Origin: Barnesiella sp. An22
GTDB taxonomy: Bacteria > Bacteroidota > Bacteroidia > Bacteroidales > Barnesiellaceae
Assembly (NCBI RefSeq): GCF_002159975.1
Contig: NZ_NFJR01000013.1
Coordinates: forward strand, 21,559-85,558
Length of the DNA stretch: 64,000 nt
Direction: 5' to 3'
Numbering within the stretch: position 1 is the first letter of the stretch; the number at the start of each line of letters is the position of its first letter. Shown here piece after piece: positions 62,102 through 64,000 of this stretch. The notes beneath the pieces were generated by a model. That model saw only the letters and a list, made by a program, of their open reading frames with translations. It ran no database searches and had not been told where the DNA came from. Made by a program: the position numbers and the translations under genes.

Positions 62102-63163
62102 ATGACCGATACTCTTCAGCTCAACGAGCACAACAAGGAAGAATATCCGCCCATGCACACCACCGAGTTGGAAGCCTCTTCGATTGTGATATATACGACT
62201 GCCGATAATCAAATTTCGTTAGAGGTAAAGATGAATGGCGATACAGTGTGGCTTACACAAGGGCAGATGGCCGAATTGTTTGGCCGTGATAGAACGGTGA
62301 TAGGCAGGCATATAAAAAGTATATTTCAAGAGGGTGAGTTGAAGCCCGAAGAGGTGTGTGCAAATTTTGCACATACCACTCGACATGGTTCGTTAAAGGG
62401 GAAATCTCAAACTCGTACAATCGTTTATTACAACCTCGATGTGATTATTTCGGTCGGTTATCGAGTAAAAAGTTTGCGCGGTACTCAGTTCAGACAGTGG
62501 GCGAATAGAATATTAAGGGAATACCTTGTCAAGGGGTTTGTTGTCAATGAAAAACTTAAACTGGATCGCTATCAGGAGTTGAAGAGTATGGTCCATATCT
62601 TGGGCAATACGATAAAGCGACAAGACATGTTGACCTCGGATCAGACTAAAGGGTTATTGGCTGTAGTAACTGATTATGTGTATGCGCTTGACATATTGGA
62701 TAAATATGATTATCAGCAACTCTCTATCGAAGCAACAACTCAAGGAGAGAGGTTTCATGCTACATACGAAAATGCCATGCAGGCAATTCAGTCGTTGAAA
62801 ACCAAATTTGGCGATAGCGATTTGTTTGCTCATGAAAAAGACCAATCGTTCCGAAGCTCTATTGCTACGATATATCAGACCTTCGATGGGAAAGAACTCT
62901 ATCCCAGTATCGAGGAAAAAGCCGCTATGTTGTTGTACTTAGTGACTAAGAATCATTCTTTTAATGATGGAAATAAGCGTATTGCAGCCATGCTTTTTCT
63001 TTGGTTTATGGAAAATAACGGTATTTTGTACAGGGCCAATGGTGAGAAACGTATTGCCGATAATACATTAGTGGCACTTACGTTGATGATAGCAGAAAGT
63101 CGAACCGAAGAAAAGGATATTATTAAAAAAGTAATAGTCAATCTAATCAATCAAAGAAATTGA
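62102..63163 (+). CDS. RhuM-Doc (Fic-fold) fusion protein
   Basis: This 353-residue protein is in the RhuM virulence-protein family with a C-terminal Fic/Doc domain. Residues 27-155 form the RhuM part (VWLTQGQMAELFGRDRTVIG, WANRILREYLVKGF). The Fic motif is HSFNDGNKRI at 285-294, the Doc-like form (K in place of G). Doc proteins phosphorylate EF-Tu and other Fic enzymes AMPylate targets. No antitoxin gene is seen next to it. The first 22 residues are shared with the next gene. Base composition is clearly more AT-rich than the neighbours, which suggests transfer. Confidence 0.88.
   Translation: MTDTLQLNEHNKEEYPPMHTTELEASSIVIYTTADNQISLEVKMNGDTVWLTQGQMAELFGRDRTVIGRHIKSIFQEGELKPEEVCANFAHTTRHGSLKGKSQTRTIVYYNLDVIISVGYRVKSLRGTQFRQWANRILREYLVKGFVVNEKLKLDRYQELKSMVHILGNTIKRQDMLTSDQTKGLLAVVTDYVYALDILDKYDYQQLSIEATTQGERFHATYENAMQAIQSLKTKFGDSDLFAHEKDQSFRSSIATIYQTFDGKELYPSIEEKAAMLLYLVTKNHSFNDGNKRIAAMLFLWFMENNGILYRANGEKRIADNTLVALTLMIAESRTEEKDIIKKVIVNLINQRN
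62116..62167 (+). repeat. Direct repeat copy 1 (52 bp), start of the RhuM-Doc gene
   Basis: This is identical to 63185-63236. It encodes QLNEHNKEEYPPMHTTE in both genes, in different relative frames of the contig (offset 1069). It marks a duplication around the RhuM-Doc gene. Confidence 0.95.
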
Positions 63164-63164
63164 T

Positions 63165-63632
63165 ATGGAGCAAAATTTGCAACCTCAGCTCAACGAGCAC
63201 AACAAGGAAGAATATCCGCCCATGCACACCACCGAGCACATCGTTAACCAGACGATGATACGCCTCTTCGGGTGCGGTCGTGCAGTCTCGGCGCATATCG
63301 AAAGAAAGAAAAGCAAACTCGATTTCAAGTTACCGCAACCTCCCACCGAGGCCGAGATTCAGCAAATCGAAGATTGTGTCAACCGCGTGATTCAGGAACA
63401 TCTGCCCGTAACCACACAATACATTACTCAAGACGAGGCCCGCCATCGTTTCGATTTGGCTCGGCTCCCGCAAAATGCCTCCGAAACGGTGCGGGTTGTC
63501 AAGGTCGGCGATTATGACCAATGTCTCTGTATCGGGAAGCATGTAGAGAACACCTCCGAGATAGGGACCTTCAAAATCATCAGCCACGACTACAACGACG
63601 GTATCCTTCGGCTGCGATTCAAATTGCTATAA
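63165..63632 (+). CDS. AlaX-like tRNA-editing (SAD-domain) protein
   Basis: This 155-residue protein resembles the second-additional/editing domain of alanyl- and threonyl-tRNA synthetases, as in free-standing AlaX. The putative zinc ligands are H21 and H25 (HTTEHIVNQ) and C122-x3-H126 (CIGKHV), followed by TSEIGTFKI. Free AlaX proteins hydrolyse mischarged tRNA-Ala. Here the GKH replaces the usual GTH. Its first codons are duplicated in the RhuM-Doc gene, whose stop lies 1 nt before this start. Confidence 0.78.
   Translation: MEQNLQPQLNEHNKEEYPPMHTTEHIVNQTMIRLFGCGRAVSAHIERKKSKLDFKLPQPPTEAEIQQIEDCVNRVIQEHLPVTTQYITQDEARHRFDLARLPQNASETVRVVKVGDYDQCLCIGKHVENTSEIGTFKIISHDYNDGILRLRFKLL
63185..63236 (+). 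repeat. Direct repeat copy 2 (52 bp), start of the AlaX-like gene
   Basis: Second copy of the 52-bp repeat. Here it is natural to the gene, because it carries H21 of the zinc motif; the second ligand, H25, lies just beyond its end. Confidence 0.95.
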
Positions 63633-63809
63633 TCTCTTGGCCCGATTGGGTGGAATTGGGCTCAAAAAACTTCTCGAGCTCGAACAGGAAGGTTTTTGAG
63701 TATAAAAAAGTCAAACCCGATAACCTTTTATAACAATCAGTAAATAAAAAGGTTGAACGAAATCGCTCGAAAATGCCGAAAATTTTTTGAAAAAAAAGTT
63801 GCTGAAAAA

Positions 63810-63842
63810 TTTGGAAGGGAAAAGAAAAAGGGTGTATCTTTG
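63810..63842 (+). promoter_or_regulatory. Strong promoter, probably of an rRNA operon
   Basis: TTTG (63810-63813), 21-nt spacer and TATCTTTG (63835-63842), in an A-rich region. The leader-like sequence after it contains AAAGTTCATTGACA (63897-63910), which resembles the stretch found before 16S genes in Bacteroidales. Confidence 0.65.
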
Positions 63843-64000
63843 CATCACTTTCGCCGCGAGAAAGGGCCGAAAAGACCTGACTCGGAAAGACGAAATAAAG
63901 TTCATTGACAAGACTGAAAAGAAGCAAGTGTAGTACAAGAGAAAAGAGAGAACGAAGTCAATTCGGCCAGGAGTCCTTCGAAGGTATAAAATAAGAAAAA
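63843..64000 (+). ncRNA. Probable rRNA operon leader (16S gene beyond the window)
   Basis: This is non-coding, A/G-rich sequence with no credible ORF, downstream of the promoter above and running to the window end. The AAAGTTCATTGACA stretch and the repetitive GAAAAG pattern are typical of the leader upstream of 16S rRNA in this order. The 16S gene itself is not in the window. Confidence 0.5.

Noticed and set aside
63722..63754. A terminator after the AlaX gene
   Set aside because: The 8-bp AT-rich stem (63722-63729 with 63747-63754) is weak and lacks a U tract.

Overview
This window comes from a Bacteroidales bacterium of the gut type. The evidence is a SusC/SusD polysaccharide utilisation locus, an ECF sigma/FecR pair, TAnnTTTG-type -7 boxes with TTTG-like -33 boxes, several proteins with C-terminal domains resembling type IX secretion (T9SS) sorting domains, and a Bacteroidota-style dcw cluster. 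The core genes are fairly GC-rich, which with the gene set makes a Barnesiella-like organism plausible. That genus is a guess from sequence feel, not from a database search.

Layout. (1) 1-8236, plus strand: the end of the division/cell-wall cluster, ftsW (3' part), murG, murC, ftsQ, ftsA, ftsZ, then a YqeY-like gene and serS. (2) 8512-12294: a large secreted GH84 hexosaminidase. (3) 12400-22892: housekeeping genes in both directions, namely RNase H, a TPR lipoprotein coupled to aroK, an alanine dehydrogenase-like gene, korAB, purN, and convergent mrp, trmB and a BspA-type leucine-rich-repeat surface protein. (4) 23103-24810: a small accessory module, a LexA/CI-like S24 repressor divergent from an unknown 106-residue protein across a short region with palindromic operators. 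(5) 24956-29699: gapA with a 24-codon lipoprotein-like ORF upstream, mscL, an acyltransferase-3 protein, panB, a TPR protein and a small membrane protein. (6) 29914-58274: a host-glycan utilisation locus. On the minus strand it runs ECF sigma, FecR anti-sigma, a probable six-hairpin enzyme, GH20, SusC, SusD, a T9SS-domain protein, an EEP-fold phosphoesterase, an alpha/beta esterase, an SGNH hydrolase, a second EEP phosphoesterase, GH89, GH3 and GH20. A GH92 alpha-mannosidase diverges on the plus strand. (7) 58479-62081: an MBOAT acyltransferase cassette with two SGNH-like proteins and a barrel-like protein. (8) 62102-63632: an AT-rich RhuM-Doc (Fic-fold) gene followed by an AlaX-like gene; the two share a perfect 52-bp direct repeat at their 5' ends. 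(9) 63633-64000: probably the promoter and leader of an rRNA operon whose 16S gene would lie beyond the window.

How the parts fit. The locus in (6) holds exo-enzymes for beta-GlcNAc/GalNAc (two GH20), alpha-GlcNAc (GH89), alpha-mannose (GH92) and a GH3, plus esterases and secreted phosphodiesterase-like enzymes. This suggests a complex host glycan such as mucin or N-glycans, possibly carrying acyl or phosphate groups. SusC carries an N-terminal STN signalling domain, so transport probably signals through FecR to the ECF sigma factor encoded at the head of the cluster. The most unusual spots are the RhuM-Doc/AlaX duplication, the S24 switch with its large inverted repeat, and the two EEP enzymes inside a glycan locus.
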